From Desulfobacterales bacterium (GTDB lineage Bacteria; Desulfobacterota; Desulfobacteria; Desulfobacterales; C00003106), in NCBI GenBank assembly GCA_030613165.1, contig JAUWMN010000016.1, forward strand, positions 1-12,535: a DNA stretch of 12,535 nucleotides, in the 5' to 3' direction. The notes beneath the pieces are model-generated. The model searched no databases. It had not been told where the DNA came from and saw only the letters and a list, made by a program, of their open reading frames with translations. Position numbers and translations under genes: made by a program. Positions 1-8,346 of this stretch are shown piece by piece (the first letter of the stretch is position 1; every line of letters starts with the position of its first letter).

Positions 1-19
1 AACCTATTAAGGAGATATT

Positions 20-934
20 TTATAAAGGGCTCGTAGCAGGTTCATCAAAACGAAGCATACCGCCTTCCGTATCTAAAGTAGCCCGCAGTCCTATGGGGAC
101 CGTGAGGTTCTCTGCGTCGTGTCCTATATCAAACCCTGCAAGGATAGGGATCTCCCTGTCTGCAAAATTGTCCTTTACGATATCGTAAACCATATTGATA
201 TCGCCGCAATCTTTAAAAGAACCTAAGACCACCCCTGCGATATCGTCTAACCGCCCGCTCAGCCTTAGATGGCAGAGCATACGGTCGATCCGATACGCAG
301 GCTCTCCACGGTCTTCGAGAAGAAGAAGCGCTCCCGCGAACCCGGGTTCATGCGGGGTCCCTATAAGATGGCAAATATTGGTGAGGTTTCCTCCAAGCAC
401 GGGGCCTGAAGCATGTCCTGGATGTAACACAACCGGTTCGGAAGGGGTCAATGTCACAGGTTGATCTGAGGTTATCGCCTTTAAAAGGATGTCCCTGGTT
501 CTTTCTGAACTTTTTCCGAGCGTTGTTACCAACGGGCCGTGAAAGGTGACAAGACCGAACTTGTGATAAAATGCGGCAAGGAGTATGGTGATATCGCTGA
601 ATCCAACAAATATTTTTGAATTGGCCGCGATTTGCTTAAAATCAAGGAAGGGAAGTATCCTGGCCGATCCATACCCACCCCGCACGCAAAAAATCGCGCG
701 CACGGCAGGATCTTGAAAAAGCTCGGTCAGAAGTTTTGCCCGGTGCTCATCCGAACCTGCCAGATAATTCTTTTGTTCAAAGATCCCCTCCGGGACCTTT
801 ACCTGGAATCCCATTGTTTTTAGGGTCGCAATCCCCCGGTCAAAGGGATCACGCTCAAATGGTCCGGCCGGCGCGACAACCCCCACCGTGTCACCCTGTT
901 TAAGCCTTGGCGGCTTTACTACCTCTTTTTTCAT
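20..934 (-). CDS. ldcA: LD-carboxypeptidase (muropeptide carboxypeptidase, peptidase family S66)
   Basis: This serine peptidase family removes the terminal D-Ala from L,D-linked tetrapeptides of murein, a cytoplasmic step of cell-wall recycling. With the ATG at 934 the protein has 304 residues, normal for S66. The N-terminal fold opens with LKQGDTVGVVAPAGP. The nucleophile motif GFSDIT places the catalytic Ser near residue 113. The acidic block LLLEDRGEPAYRIDRML (about 204-220) and GHDAENLTVPIG (His near 272) supply the Glu and His of the Ser-Glu-His triad. The reading frame is open a further 23 codons upstream, but that stretch only re-reads the coaX end, and the KPPRLKQGD block fits a start at 934. 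The start lies 35 nt inside coaX, with a weak GGA-type ribosome site. The gene is last in the leftward operon, and no terminator is visible in the 19 bases left before the edge. Confidence 0.9.
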   Translation of the reverse strand: MKKEVVKPPRLKQGDTVGVVAPAGPFERDPFDRGIATLKTMGFQVKVPEGIFEQKNYLAGSDEHRAKLLTELFQDPAVRAIFCVRGGYGSARILPFLDFKQIAANSKIFVGFSDITILLAAFYHKFGLVTFHGPLVTTLGKSSERTRDILLKAITSDQPVTLTPSEPVVLHPGHASGPVLGGNLTNICHLIGTPHEPGFAGALLLLEDRGEPAYRIDRMLCHLRLSGRLDDIAGVVLGSFKDCGDINMVYDIVKDNFADREIPILAGFDIGHDAENLTVPIGLRATLDTEGGMLRFDEPATSPL

Positions 935-1685
935 AGATGATCCAAAGGCCTTCCAGTGTAAGATTGGGTTCGACGGTGTCGATAGTCTCGGCAACTTTTG
1001 CAATCAAGGAAGCCAACCCTCCTGTAGCGATCACTTTTGGGTTGGAATCGATCTCCTTTTGGGTATGCCGAACAATGCCGTCCACCAGCCCCGCATATCC
1101 GTAGATAATCCCCGCGTTCATGCTGCTGATAGTATCTTTTGCAATGACACTGTCGGGCAAAGTAAACCTATCCATACGGGGCAGCAGTGATGTTTTCTGG
1201 AAAAGGGCATCAGAGGATATCTTGAGACCCGGGCTGATTGTGCCTCCAAGGTAGGAGCCACTTTCTGATATATAGTCGATGGTAGTGGCAGTGCCGAAAT
1301 CTATCACGATAAGGTCGGAGCGGTATTTGTAAAACGCCGCAACGGCATTAACAATCCGATCAGCTCCTACTGAATGCGGGTCGTCAACAAGAAGCGGCAT
1401 ATCAGGGACAGATGAAGCATCCACCCAACAGGGGGGTTGGCCCAGATATTTTTCGCAAAATTTTTCCAGGGATACTGACAATGACGGGACGACACAGGAA
1501 ATAATAATCCCGCTCACATCACTATATGTAAGCCCGTTTTTGAGGAATACGTTGTATAAAAAGACATGGATTTCATCTTCGGTAAGATTCCTTTGTGACC
1601 TAAGTCTCCATCTACCGGCAAGGGACCCGTTATCAAAGATTCCCATAACGATATTGGTATTTCCTATGTCAACGGCAAGGAGCAT
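900..1685 (-). CDS. coaX: Type III pantothenate kinase
   Basis: CoaX phosphorylates pantothenate to 4'-phosphopantothenate, the first step of coenzyme A synthesis, in the cytosol. The 261-residue length is typical of the type III family (ASKHA fold). Visible motifs in order are DIGNT at 6-10 (phosphate 1), GADR at 107-110, DFGTATT at 129-135 (phosphate 2), GGTISPG at 147-153 (active-site region) and ATGG at 220-223 (adenosine region), closing with NLTLEGL at 241-247. The ATG shares one base with the glmM stop (TGATG), so translation is probably coupled to glmM; no good Shine-Dalgarno is seen. The 3' end overlaps the LD-carboxypeptidase gene. The CoaX assignment is firm because both the GxDR and DFGTATT motifs are intact. 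Confidence 0.95.
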   Translation of the reverse strand: MLLAVDIGNTNIVMGIFDNGSLAGRWRLRSQRNLTEDEIHVFLYNVFLKNGLTYSDVSGIIISCVVPSLSVSLEKFCEKYLGQPPCWVDASSVPDMPLLVDDPHSVGADRIVNAVAAFYKYRSDLIVIDFGTATTIDYISESGSYLGGTISPGLKISSDALFQKTSLLPRMDRFTLPDSVIAKDTISSMNAGIIYGYAGLVDGIVRHTQKEIDSNPKVIATGGLASLIAKVAETIDTVEPNLTLEGLWIIYEKRGSKAAKA

Positions 1686-3034
1686 CAGTTTAATCGCTTT
1701 CTGAAATCCTCTGCCAATCCTTCCGCAAACCCCTTGATCTGGTTTTCGTCGGCCCCTTCCAGCATTATCCTCACAAGCGGCTCGGTCCCGGAATAACGGA
1801 TCAAAACCCTTCCTGAATCTCTTAGTTCTTTCTCAATCTTTTCTATCTTGGAAGCAAGCTCAGGCACCTGCGTGAAATCTATTTTTTCTTTAACTTTTAC
1901 ATTGATCAGAGTTTGCGGATAGGTCTCCATAATACCGGCCAGTTCCGAAAGGGTTTTGTTATATTTCTTCATTACGCTCAACAACTGCAAGGCGGTCAGG
2001 GTCCCGTCACCCGTGGTGTTATAGTCTAAAAAGATAATATGGCCTGACTGTTCTCCACCCAGGTTGCATCCTTTTTCACGCATCTTTTCCACTACATATC
2101 TGTCCCCTACATTGGTACGGATCAACTTCCCGCCCATTTTTCGCATGGCGACCTCAAGCCCCAAGTTGCTCATCACCGTGGCAACCAGGGTGCGCTCTTT
2201 TAAACGATCCTCTTCCATCATGGCCTTTGCGCAGATCGCCATAATATGGTCACCGTCAACCAGCGTACCGTTTTCATCTACAAATATAACCCTGTCAGCG
2301 TCTCCATCCAGGGCCAGGCCTATGTCGGCCCCCTCCTCTTTTACCATCCGGCCGATCAACTCCGGATGGAGAGAACCACAGTCATCGTTGATATTCTCAC
2401 CGTCGGGGCTGACTCCCGCGAGTATCACCTCGGCGCCCAATTCACTGAAGACCTCAGGCGCGACTTTGTACGCGGCTCCATTGGCACAGTCGAGTACGAT
2501 CTTGATCCCATCCAACGTATAGTCCATGGGGAATGTATGCTTTAAGAACACAATATAACGCCCCTTGGCATCATCGATTCTATAAGCTTTGCCTACCTCT
2601 TTCGCTGTGGGACGAAGGGCATCAATGCTGTTGGAAGAAATTAACTTTTCGATCTCTTCCTCTATGGAATCCGGCAACTTGAATCCGTCTCGCGAAAAAA
2701 TCTTAATCCCATTGTCTTGAAAAGCATTGTGAGAAGCTGAAATTACAACACCGGCATCAGCGCGCATACTTGACGTGATAAAAGCGATTCCCGGCGTCGG
2801 CAACGGCCCTACCAAAAGCACGTCCACGCCCATGGAACAGATGCCGGCAGCAATGGCATTTTCAATCATGTACCCGGAAAGACGGGTATCTTTTCCGATA
2901 ACAATTTTGTGTCGCTTTTTCCCGTTCTTAAAGACATAGGCAGTCCCCCGCCCCACCTGTACCGCCATCTCAACAGTCATCGGGTAGACATTCGCTATCC
3001 CGCGAATCCCATCCGTTCCGAACAACTTACGCAT
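1685..3034 (-). CDS. glmM: Phosphoglucosamine mutase
   Basis: GlmM converts glucosamine-6-phosphate to glucosamine-1-phosphate, feeding UDP-GlcNAc for peptidoglycan and lipopolysaccharide. The protein has 449 residues from the ATG at 3034. It starts [12 protein letters not shown], has the phosphoserine loop ISASHN (Ser near 101), the metal loop DGDADR (243-248), the sugar loop GGEQSGH (326-332) and the C-terminal phosphate-binding loop RYSGTEP (413-419). All four domains of the alpha-D-phosphohexomutase family are present. An AAGGGG ribosome site ends 9 nt before this ATG; an in-frame ATG at 3040 is only 3 nt from it, and the frame stays open to 3058, so the start at 3034 is preferred. The ISASHN loop and N-terminus match GlmM rather than phosphomannomutase. 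The gene follows cdaR by 35 nt and overlaps coaX by one base. Confidence 0.95.
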   Translation of the reverse strand: MRKLFGTDGIRGIANVYPMTVEMAVQVGRGTAYVFKNGKKRHKIVIGKDTRLSGYMIENAIAAGICSMGVDVLLVGPLPTPGIAFITSSMRADAGVVISASHNAFQDNGIKIFSRDGFKLPDSIEEEIEKLISSNSIDALRPTAKEVGKAYRIDDAKGRYIVFLKHTFPMDYTLDGIKIVLDCANGAAYKVAPEVFSELGAEVILAGVSPDGENINDDCGSLHPELIGRMVKEEGADIGLALDGDADRVIFVDENGTLVDGDHIMAICAKAMMEEDRLKERTLVATVMSNLGLEVAMRKMGGKLIRTNVGDRYVVEKMREKGCNLGGEQSGHIIFLDYNTTGDGTLTALQLLSVMKKYNKTLSELAGIMETYPQTLINVKVKEKIDFTQVPELASKIEKIEKELRDSGRVLIRYSGTEPLVRIMLEGADENQIKGFAEGLAEDFRKRLN

Positions 3035-3069
3035 ATTCATCAACCCCTTAATTCCCAAATCCCTAAATC

Positions 3070-3978
3070 TTATTTCGTTATCTTTACTGTAAATACCTCT
3101 GGTTTGGCGTCCACCAAAACAACATCGAGAGGAAGACTGATTGCTGTTTTCCGAACATACACTCCGGGTTTTAGTCCGTTCAGATCTACATAAACCTGAA
3201 GTTTTTCCTGAGAAGCTGCCAGTTCCTCTATAATCTTTATCGGTCCCTTAATAGCAATATTAATAATAGAAGGTGTTATCACATAGTGATAAGGCGTGTT
3301 CTTCCCTTCTACCGGAATATCGAAACTTTTTTCAACATTCTTTTCTTCTACAATAACCTCTACGTCAATAATTCCTTTACTGATTGCCTCGATGTGAAGC
3401 TCCGGTTTTATCGCAAGGGCGACCTCTTTCTTAATGGTTTCGGTCAAACCATTAACGTCAATCGGCGTAGTGCGTATTGCCGTCAACTGGTCTATAACAG
3501 CATACGGCCCTGACAGCTCCACTACCGAAGGCGTGACTACCACCTTAGATACTACATAGCCCTCCGGGGGGGTTCCGCACAGGTCCGCTACAATGGGGAC
3601 CTGTTTATTAAGACGTTCTTCAAAATTTATAGTCAGGGACTCTGGTTGTACCGAGACAACCGACAGTTTGCGGGGGACATGGATCGCGTCTTTAGATACT
3701 GTAATAGGCAATAATCCGGGGTTCCCTTTGGAAAGATCTATTGCGTAATAAATGTCTTGCCCTTTAAGCTCGTCTAATAATTTTATAGGCCCGCGCACAC
3801 GAACTTCCAGAATACCGACATCGGCCACCGCGACAAGGTCAGAAGGCACATTCTCCAGCTTTACAGGGATCGGCAGGACCACGTCCTCCTCTTTTTCCAG
3901 GAAGAAAAATAGCCCTACACCGATAATCAGAACAAATAATATCCCGATATATAAAATATATTTTTTAATGTCATTCAC
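3070..3978 (-). CDS. cdaR: YbbR-domain membrane protein, CdaR-like
   Basis: The protein has 302 residues with one N-terminal membrane segment (about 6-27, ending FFFLEKE). Three tandem YbbR repeats follow, at roughly 36-120, 124-211 and 216-300. Each contains a Val/Ile-rich beta hairpin with a GP turn ([21 protein letters not shown]) and a following Asp-hydrophobic strand. The orientation is probably a short cytoplasmic tail with an extracytoplasmic YbbR body. In the known family CdaR binds and modulates the diadenylate cyclase CdaA, and cdaA-cdaR-glmM is a conserved cluster. Here glmM follows directly but cdaA is missing. The start is GTG, overlapping the folP stop as GTGA, so translation is probably coupled. 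The YbbR architecture is clear; a regulatory role without CdaA is inference. Confidence 0.88.
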   Translation of the reverse strand: MNDIKKYILYIGILFVLIIGVGLFFFLEKEEDVVLPIPVKLENVPSDLVAVADVGILEVRVRGPIKLLDELKGQDIYYAIDLSKGNPGLLPITVSKDAIHVPRKLSVVSVQPESLTINFEERLNKQVPIVADLCGTPPEGYVVSKVVVTPSVVELSGPYAVIDQLTAIRTTPIDVNGLTETIKKEVALAIKPELHIEAISKGIIDVEVIVEEKNVEKSFDIPVEGKNTPYHYVITPSIINIAIKGPIKIIEELAASQEKLQVYVDLNGLKPGVYVRKTAISLPLDVVLVDAKPEVFTVKITK

Positions 3979-4844
3979 TTAAAAATTTTATTTAAACGAG
4001 TTTCGTCATGCATTATAAGGTGACGGTTTCGTATCGCCTCTGCCATACGAACAATCTCTACAGACTGTTTCACATCGTGTACGCGTACAATACTCGCCCC
4101 GTTCATAACAGATACCGCTGCAACCGCCAATGATCCGATATCGCGCTGGGCAGGCTCTTTCTTTTCCAAGACTTCCCCAATAAAAGCCTTGCGCGAAGCT
4201 CCTATGAGAATCGGCAGTTCCAATGAATTGAGTCGAGCCAACTCTTTGATGATGGTTAAATTATGGCCGGTAGTCTTTCCGAAACCGATGCCGGGATCAA
4301 TAATAATGTTTTCACGGCCGATACCTTTGCTTACAGCAAGATTTATAGAATCGGACAAGAAATCGATAATCTCTCCCATTACGTCGTCATAATGGGGATT
4401 TATCTGCATTGTTTGGGGAGTTCCCTGCATGTGCATCAAAATAATTGGGAGGTCCGCGTCAGCTACCAGACTTCCCAAAGCAGGATCAAGGCGAAGGGCG
4501 CTAATATCATTTACAATCACCGCTCCTGCCTCAATCGCCCTGTTTGCCACTGCAGCCCGGGTCGTATCTATGGATATGGGGATGGAAACACGCTGTGAGA
4601 GTTTCTTAATAACCGGTATGACACGCTTAATCTCTTCTTCCACCGGCGCCGGCTCAGAATAAGGCTTTGTTGATGTCCCGCCTACATCGATGATATCCGC
4701 GCCGTCCGCCTCAAGAGATGCCCCATGCGCAACCGCCTTGTCAAGATCTATATACAATCCGCCGTCTGAAAAGGAATCCGGCGTAACGTTCAGGATTCCC
4801 ATAATCAGGATACGCTGTTCTGCCAACAATTCGTCTAAAAGCAT
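3975..4844 (-). CDS. folP: Dihydropteroate synthase
   Basis: FolP condenses p-aminobenzoate with dihydropterin pyrophosphate to give dihydropteroate in folate synthesis; it is the sulfonamide target. From the ATG at 4844 the protein has 289 residues. The TIM-barrel motifs are present in order: NVTPDSFSDGG (19-29), the pABA-loop region GGTSTKPYSE (55-64), SIDTT (91-95), VNDIS (111-115), LMHMQG (136-141), DPGIGFGK (183-190), GASRKAFIG (215-223) and RVHDV (254-258). The loop differs from the usual GGxSTRPG by Lys for Arg and Tyr for Gly. The frame stays open to a TTG at 4967, but those 41 residues are encoded by the repeat arrays between ftsH and folP, so the 4844 start is chosen despite a weak ribosome site (AAGG). 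The 3' end overlaps the cdaR start by 4 nt. Confidence 0.92.
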   Translation of the reverse strand: MLLDELLAEQRILIMGILNVTPDSFSDGGLYIDLDKAVAHGASLEADGADIIDVGGTSTKPYSEPAPVEEEIKRVIPVIKKLSQRVSIPISIDTTRAAVANRAIEAGAVIVNDISALRLDPALGSLVADADLPIILMHMQGTPQTMQINPHYDDVMGEIIDFLSDSINLAVSKGIGRENIIIDPGIGFGKTTGHNLTIIKELARLNSLELPILIGASRKAFIGEVLEKKEPAQRDIGSLAVAAVSVMNGASIVRVHDVKQSVEIVRMAEAIRNRHLIMHDETRLNKIFK

Positions 4845-4865
4845 CTTGCATAAGCCTTTTTGAAT

Positions 4866-4934
4866 GTTACGAGTTGCGAGTTGTGGAACTAATCTGAAAC
4901 CCGCAACCTGTAACTCGTAACCCGCGACAATAAC
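4866..4934. repeat. Inverted heptamer array between ftsH and folP
   Basis: Three 7-mers starting GTT (GTTACGA, GTTGCGA, GTTGTGG; 4866-4886), a 13-nt spacer and five 7-mers starting with C (4900-4934) face each other. GTTACGAGTT (4866-4875) is the exact inverse of AACTCGTAAC (4912-4921), and further inward the arms stay similar, so a hairpin can form just ahead of folP. It makes up most of the 119-nt gap between ftsH and folP and is the source of the spurious upstream extension of the folP frame. Confidence 0.7.
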
Positions 4935-4951
4935 TTGATAGTATATTTTGT

Positions 4952-4980
4952 TACTATGAGCTATCAACTATGATCTATGA
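4952..4980. repeat. Four-unit 7-bp tandem array at the ftsH 3' end
   Basis: On the minus strand four consecutive 7-mers read CATAGAT, CATAGTT, GATAGCT and CATAGTA. The ftsH stop codon TGA (4964-4966) lies inside the array, and the last codons of ftsH are read from its first units. The period and the CAT anchor resemble the array at 8371-8456, although the units differ. Confidence 0.7.
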
Positions 4981-6784
4981 GCTCACTATCCTCTCCAGAG
5001 GCCTTCTCTATAATCTCATCTATGGCATTGGCATCAAGGGTCTCCTGTTCAAGCAAGGCTTTTGCCAATGCGTGAAGCGCGGCATTATACTCGGTAAGGA
5101 CCTTTTTCGCGGTATCATACGCCTCGGTCACTAACCGTTTCACCTCTCTGTCGATTTCAACAGCGGTCTCTTCGCTATAATCCCGGTGCTGCGCGAATTC
5201 GCGACCCAGAAAAATCTGTTCTTGTTTTTTTCCAAATGTGAGCGGCCCTAAAAGATCACTCATCCCCCATTCGCATACCATCTTTCGAGCCATGACAGTC
5301 GCGCGTTCAATGTCATTTCCGGCGCCCGTTGTCATGTCGTCAAGCACCAGTTCCTCAGCAGCACGCCCTCCCATTAAGACAGCCAGGCCATTGATGAGGT
5401 AGGTACGGGGATAGGTGTGTTTTTCATCTATCGGAAGCTGCTGTGTAAGTCCGAGCGCCCGGCCCCGAGGAATAATTGTCACCTTGTGGATGGGGTCGGT
5501 TTCAGGGAGTTCTTTTGCCACCAGCGTGTGTCCTGCTTCATGGTATGCTGTGTTCCGTTTTTCCTCATCAGTGATGATCATGCTTTTTCGCGCGGCGCCC
5601 ATCATGACCTTGTCTTTTGCCTCTTCCAAATCAGCCATCTCAACACGTTCTTTGTCCTGTCGCGCCGCAAGCAGCGCTGCTTCATTGACCAGGTTTTCAA
5701 GATCAGCGCCGGAAAATCCAGGAGTTCCGCGGGCAACTACCGAAAGATCCACATCGTCGGCAAGAGGACTCTTCCTGCTATGGACTTTCAGTATACCCTC
5801 ACGCCCTCTTACATCCGGCACCGGCACTACGATTTGCCGGTCAAAGCGGCCAGGGCGTAAAAGCGCCGGATCGAGTATATCAGGACGGTTGGTAGCAGAG
5901 ATCAATATAACCCCTTCGTTCGATTCAAACCCGTCCATCTCGACCAACAACTGGTTCAACGTTTGTTCGCGCTCATCGTGTCCTCCACCGAGTCCTGCCC
6001 CACGGTGTCGTCCAACAGCATCAATTTCATCAATAAATATAATGCACGGGGCATTCTTCTTGCCCTGAACAAAAAGGTCTCTAACACGCGAGGCCCCAAC
6101 GCCCACAAACATTTCTACAAAATCAGACCCGCTGATACTGAAAAATGGGACACCCGCCTCGCCCGCTATAGCCCGGGCAAGGAGCGTTTTTCCAGTACCG
6201 GGCGCGCCCATCAAGAGTACTCCTTTCGGGATCCTGCCGCCCAACCGCGTAAATTTCTTGGGGTCTTTTAGAAAAGCAACAATCTCTTCCAGCTCTTCTT
6301 TGGCCTCCTCAATGCCCGCAACATCTGCAAAGGTAACTTTTTGGGATTGGTCCGACAGAAGTCGCGCCCGACTCTTGCCAAAAGACATGGCCTTTCCGCC
6401 TCCTGCCTGCATCTGGCGCATAAAAAAAATCCAGACGGCGATCAGGAGGATCATCGGGAACCACGAGACCAAGAGAGTCATATACCAGGGAGCATCCTCA
6501 ACCGGTTTGACTTTTATAGAAACGGCGCGGTCCCTTAATGTTCTGATTAAGTCCGCATCCTGAGGAGCAAATGTCTTAAATCGGGAGCCGCTGACATCGG
6601 TGCCGTATATCTCGGATCCCCTTATGACTACACCGGTAACATTCCCTCTCTCTACAGAAGCAAGAAATTCGCTGTAACTTATTTCGCTGTCTTGCACCCT
6701 TGGCTGATTAAACAAGTTGAATAACAGTATCATCATTAGGCTTATAACCAGCCATAAAGCTAAGTTTTTGTAAAATGGACTCAA
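4964..6784 (-). CDS. ftsH: ATP-dependent zinc metalloprotease FtsH
   Basis: FtsH is the hexameric inner-membrane AAA+ protease that extracts and degrades membrane and regulatory proteins. The 606 residues show two membrane segments (about 8-26 and 104-121) around a periplasmic domain. The AAA+ module has Walker A GAPGTGKT (193-200), pore loop MFVGVG (225-230), Walker B IIFIDEID (248-255) and arginine fingers in RPGRFDR (310-316). The protease has HEAGH (415-419) with a third zinc ligand, probably D491, in AGNDIERAT. The start codon is TTG at 6784, supported by a strong AAGGAGG site about 6 nt upstream and by the family N-terminus ([10 protein letters not shown]). The last residues, ELIDHS, and the TGA are encoded at the edge of a 7-bp repeat array, so the extreme C-terminus may be repeat-derived. 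A promoter candidate lies in the gap after tilS. Confidence 0.97.
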   Translation of the reverse strand: MSPFYKNLALWLVISLMMILLFNLFNQPRVQDSEISYSEFLASVERGNVTGVVIRGSEIYGTDVSGSRFKTFAPQDADLIRTLRDRAVSIKVKPVEDAPWYMTLLVSWFPMILLIAVWIFFMRQMQAGGGKAMSFGKSRARLLSDQSQKVTFADVAGIEEAKEELEEIVAFLKDPKKFTRLGGRIPKGVLLMGAPGTGKTLLARAIAGEAGVPFFSISGSDFVEMFVGVGASRVRDLFVQGKKNAPCIIFIDEIDAVGRHRGAGLGGGHDEREQTLNQLLVEMDGFESNEGVILISATNRPDILDPALLRPGRFDRQIVVPVPDVRGREGILKVHSRKSPLADDVDLSVVARGTPGFSGADLENLVNEAALLAARQDKERVEMADLEEAKDKVMMGAARKSMIITDEEKRNTAYHEAGHTLVAKELPETDPIHKVTIIPRGRALGLTQQLPIDEKHTYPRTYLINGLAVLMGGRAAEELVLDDMTTGAGNDIERATVMARKMVCEWGMSDLLGPLTFGKKQEQIFLGREFAQHRDYSEETAVEIDREVKRLVTEAYDTAKKVLTEYNAALHALAKALLEQETLDANAIDEIIEKASGEDSELIDHS

Positions 6785-6797
6785 GAAATTCCTCCTT
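6785..6797 (-). promoter_or_regulatory. Strong ribosome binding site fixing the ftsH TTG start
   Basis: On the minus strand AAGGAGG (6791-6797) precedes the TTG at 6784 by 6 nt. No ATG or GTG in frame lies at this position, and the translated N-terminus after the TTG matches FtsH proteins, so this site decides the start. It is the best Shine-Dalgarno sequence in the leftward cluster. Confidence 0.75.
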
Positions 6798-6846
6798 ATA
6801 TTTTAGACTAACAATTGATGATTTCGTATTGACGCTACAAACAATA

Positions 6847-6875
6847 AAAATATCATGCTTAACTACTTATTGCAA
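6847..6875 (-). promoter_or_regulatory. Candidate sigma-70 promoter for ftsH and the downstream operon
   Basis: Read on the minus strand in the tilS-ftsH gap, TTGCAA (6870-6875, 4 of 6 to TTGACA) and TATTTT (6847-6852, 4 of 6 to TATAAT) are separated by exactly 17 bases. Transcription would begin near 6840, leaving a leader of about 55 nt before the ftsH ribosome site and TTG start. The surroundings are AT-rich. No heat-shock (sigma-32) pattern was seen, although ftsH is often heat-induced. The match is moderate and unproven. Confidence 0.4.
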
Positions 6876-6898
6876 TTTTTTTCCCTGATCCCCGATAC

Positions 6899-8329
6899 CT
6901 AACCTCTGCCCTCAATCATCTCCATTTTCAAGACCCTTCTTGTTCGAGATGTAATCTTAACCAACTCGCTCAGGCGATATCCTCCAATCCATATAATAGC
7001 TCCATCGCTTAATACCATAGGACATAGCCTGCGCACCCTTATCGGCACCTTTTTATTAATGAAAAAATCCTTTACCTTTTTAGTCCCGGACAGTCCAAGA
7101 GGTCTGAAACGATCACCAGGAACAAAATTTCTGACAATCAGGGGGAACCGAATAGTATCAAGGTCCAAAAATACGCGATACGGTCCTGCTTCGGCAACCG
7201 AAACTGCATCCGGCTGACAAGTAGAAAGTCTAAGTACCGCGTCGACTTCCCGTATATAGACCTCTCCCTCGATATCGTCAATGGTGTAACGATAGGGAGT
7301 TGTGTTGCCGGGACGACGCGAATAAAAAAGGAGCGTTTTGGGCTCACGCATTATACATATCCTTCCGGGAAGGTCAAGACTCCCGGAAGGGTTTAAGCAT
7401 GTTATGAGGTCTTCTATCGCAACGATGTGCTCAAATCCTATCCGCTTCAAATCACCTTTTATGGCTGCAACGCCTTTCCTAATCACCCTCTTTCGAAGCG
7501 CGGGTGACAACTGTTGCAGGCCTTCCAGATCAAGCCCTATTAAATCTTCACCTCTTTTTGTAGTAATATCCTGAAAAGTTATGGTGACAGTCTTCTCCCA
7601 AAAATCCTCTTCCTCCCGCAAAATAGCAGACAGATGGTGCAACTGCCTTACAATGTTCGGGTTATATTTTGATTTTAGATATGGAATAAACTCGTGACGT
7701 ATCCGATTGCGAAGATATTTGAGACTCTTGTTCGACTCATCCGTCAGGTATTCGATCCGATTTTGGCCCAAAAAAGAGAGTATTCCACTACGCGTCATAT
7801 CAATAAGGGGTCTGACAAACCTGTTGTCCCTGACCGGGGGAATCCCTGAAAGGCCGAGAGGACCCGCACCTCTTAAAAAATGGATCAAAACCGATTCAGC
7901 GTTGTCTTCCAGATTATGCCCCAAAGCGATCTTTTGCGCGGAATACTTGGCTGCTGTTTTATCATAAAACCGATATCTTACCTCACGGGCTGCGTGCTGA
8001 ATGGACATATGGTGTAAAGCTCGATAACGAGCAACGTCTTCTGAACCGATCTCACACGGTATGCGAAGCTGTGCGGCAAGATCTGCCACAAAATTCGCCT
8101 CCTGTTCCGCCTCACGGCGCAGGTTATGATTCAGATATGCCGCCACCAACCGGATAGACCATTTTTCTGCAATGGCTGTCAATACGTGAAGAAGCGCTAC
8201 TGAATCCGGGCCGCCGGATACCCCCACTAAAACGGTATCACCGGGCGCCAACATACTGTAACGACGAATGGTTTTTTCAACCGCAACGATAAAAGGCCGG
8301 GAGTCTTCGGCAGGGGTATAAGGTTTCAT
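6899..8329 (-). CDS. tilS: tRNA(Ile)-lysidine synthetase
   Basis: TilS attaches lysine to C34 of the CAU-anticodon tRNA-Ile, converting it from AUG to AUA reading; it is normally essential. The protein has 476 residues. The N-type ATP-pyrophosphatase domain begins with the PP-loop SGGPDS (38-43), followed by NHNLRREAE (67-75), GHNLEDNAE (137-145) and YLRNRIRHE (205-213). A C-terminal TilS domain from about 397 contains RNFVPGDRFRPLG and KKVKDFF. This is the long, E. coli-like architecture. The ATG at 8329 has no recognisable Shine-Dalgarno site. An internal Met at codon 26 lacks one too, and the longer form keeps the helix preceding the PP-loop. It lies 178 nt downstream of mltA, separated by a repeat element, and 114 nt upstream of ftsH. 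Confidence 0.95.
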   Translation of the reverse strand: MKPYTPAEDSRPFIVAVEKTIRRYSMLAPGDTVLVGVSGGPDSVALLHVLTAIAEKWSIRLVAAYLNHNLRREAEQEANFVADLAAQLRIPCEIGSEDVARYRALHHMSIQHAAREVRYRFYDKTAAKYSAQKIALGHNLEDNAESVLIHFLRGAGPLGLSGIPPVRDNRFVRPLIDMTRSGILSFLGQNRIEYLTDESNKSLKYLRNRIRHEFIPYLKSKYNPNIVRQLHHLSAILREEEDFWEKTVTITFQDITTKRGEDLIGLDLEGLQQLSPALRKRVIRKGVAAIKGDLKRIGFEHIVAIEDLITCLNPSGSLDLPGRICIMREPKTLLFYSRRPGNTTPYRYTIDDIEGEVYIREVDAVLRLSTCQPDAVSVAEAGPYRVFLDLDTIRFPLIVRNFVPGDRFRPLGLSGTKKVKDFFINKKVPIRVRRLCPMVLSDGAIIWIGGYRLSELVKITSRTRRVLKMEMIEGRG

Positions 8330-8346
8330 AAGTCATAAGAAGTTTT

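Noticed and set aside
4845..4967. A 41-codon upstream extension of the folP frame, with peptide segments such as GYELQVAGF
   Set aside because: The residues come from intergenic heptamer repeats, the start would be a TTG inside ftsH, and the resulting protein would be longer than the family.
5415..6068. A 217-codon open frame on the plus strand
   Set aside because: It is antisense to the conserved AAA+ and protease core of ftsH, is rich in Ser, Arg and Pro as shadow frames are, and has no recognisable motif or ribosome site.
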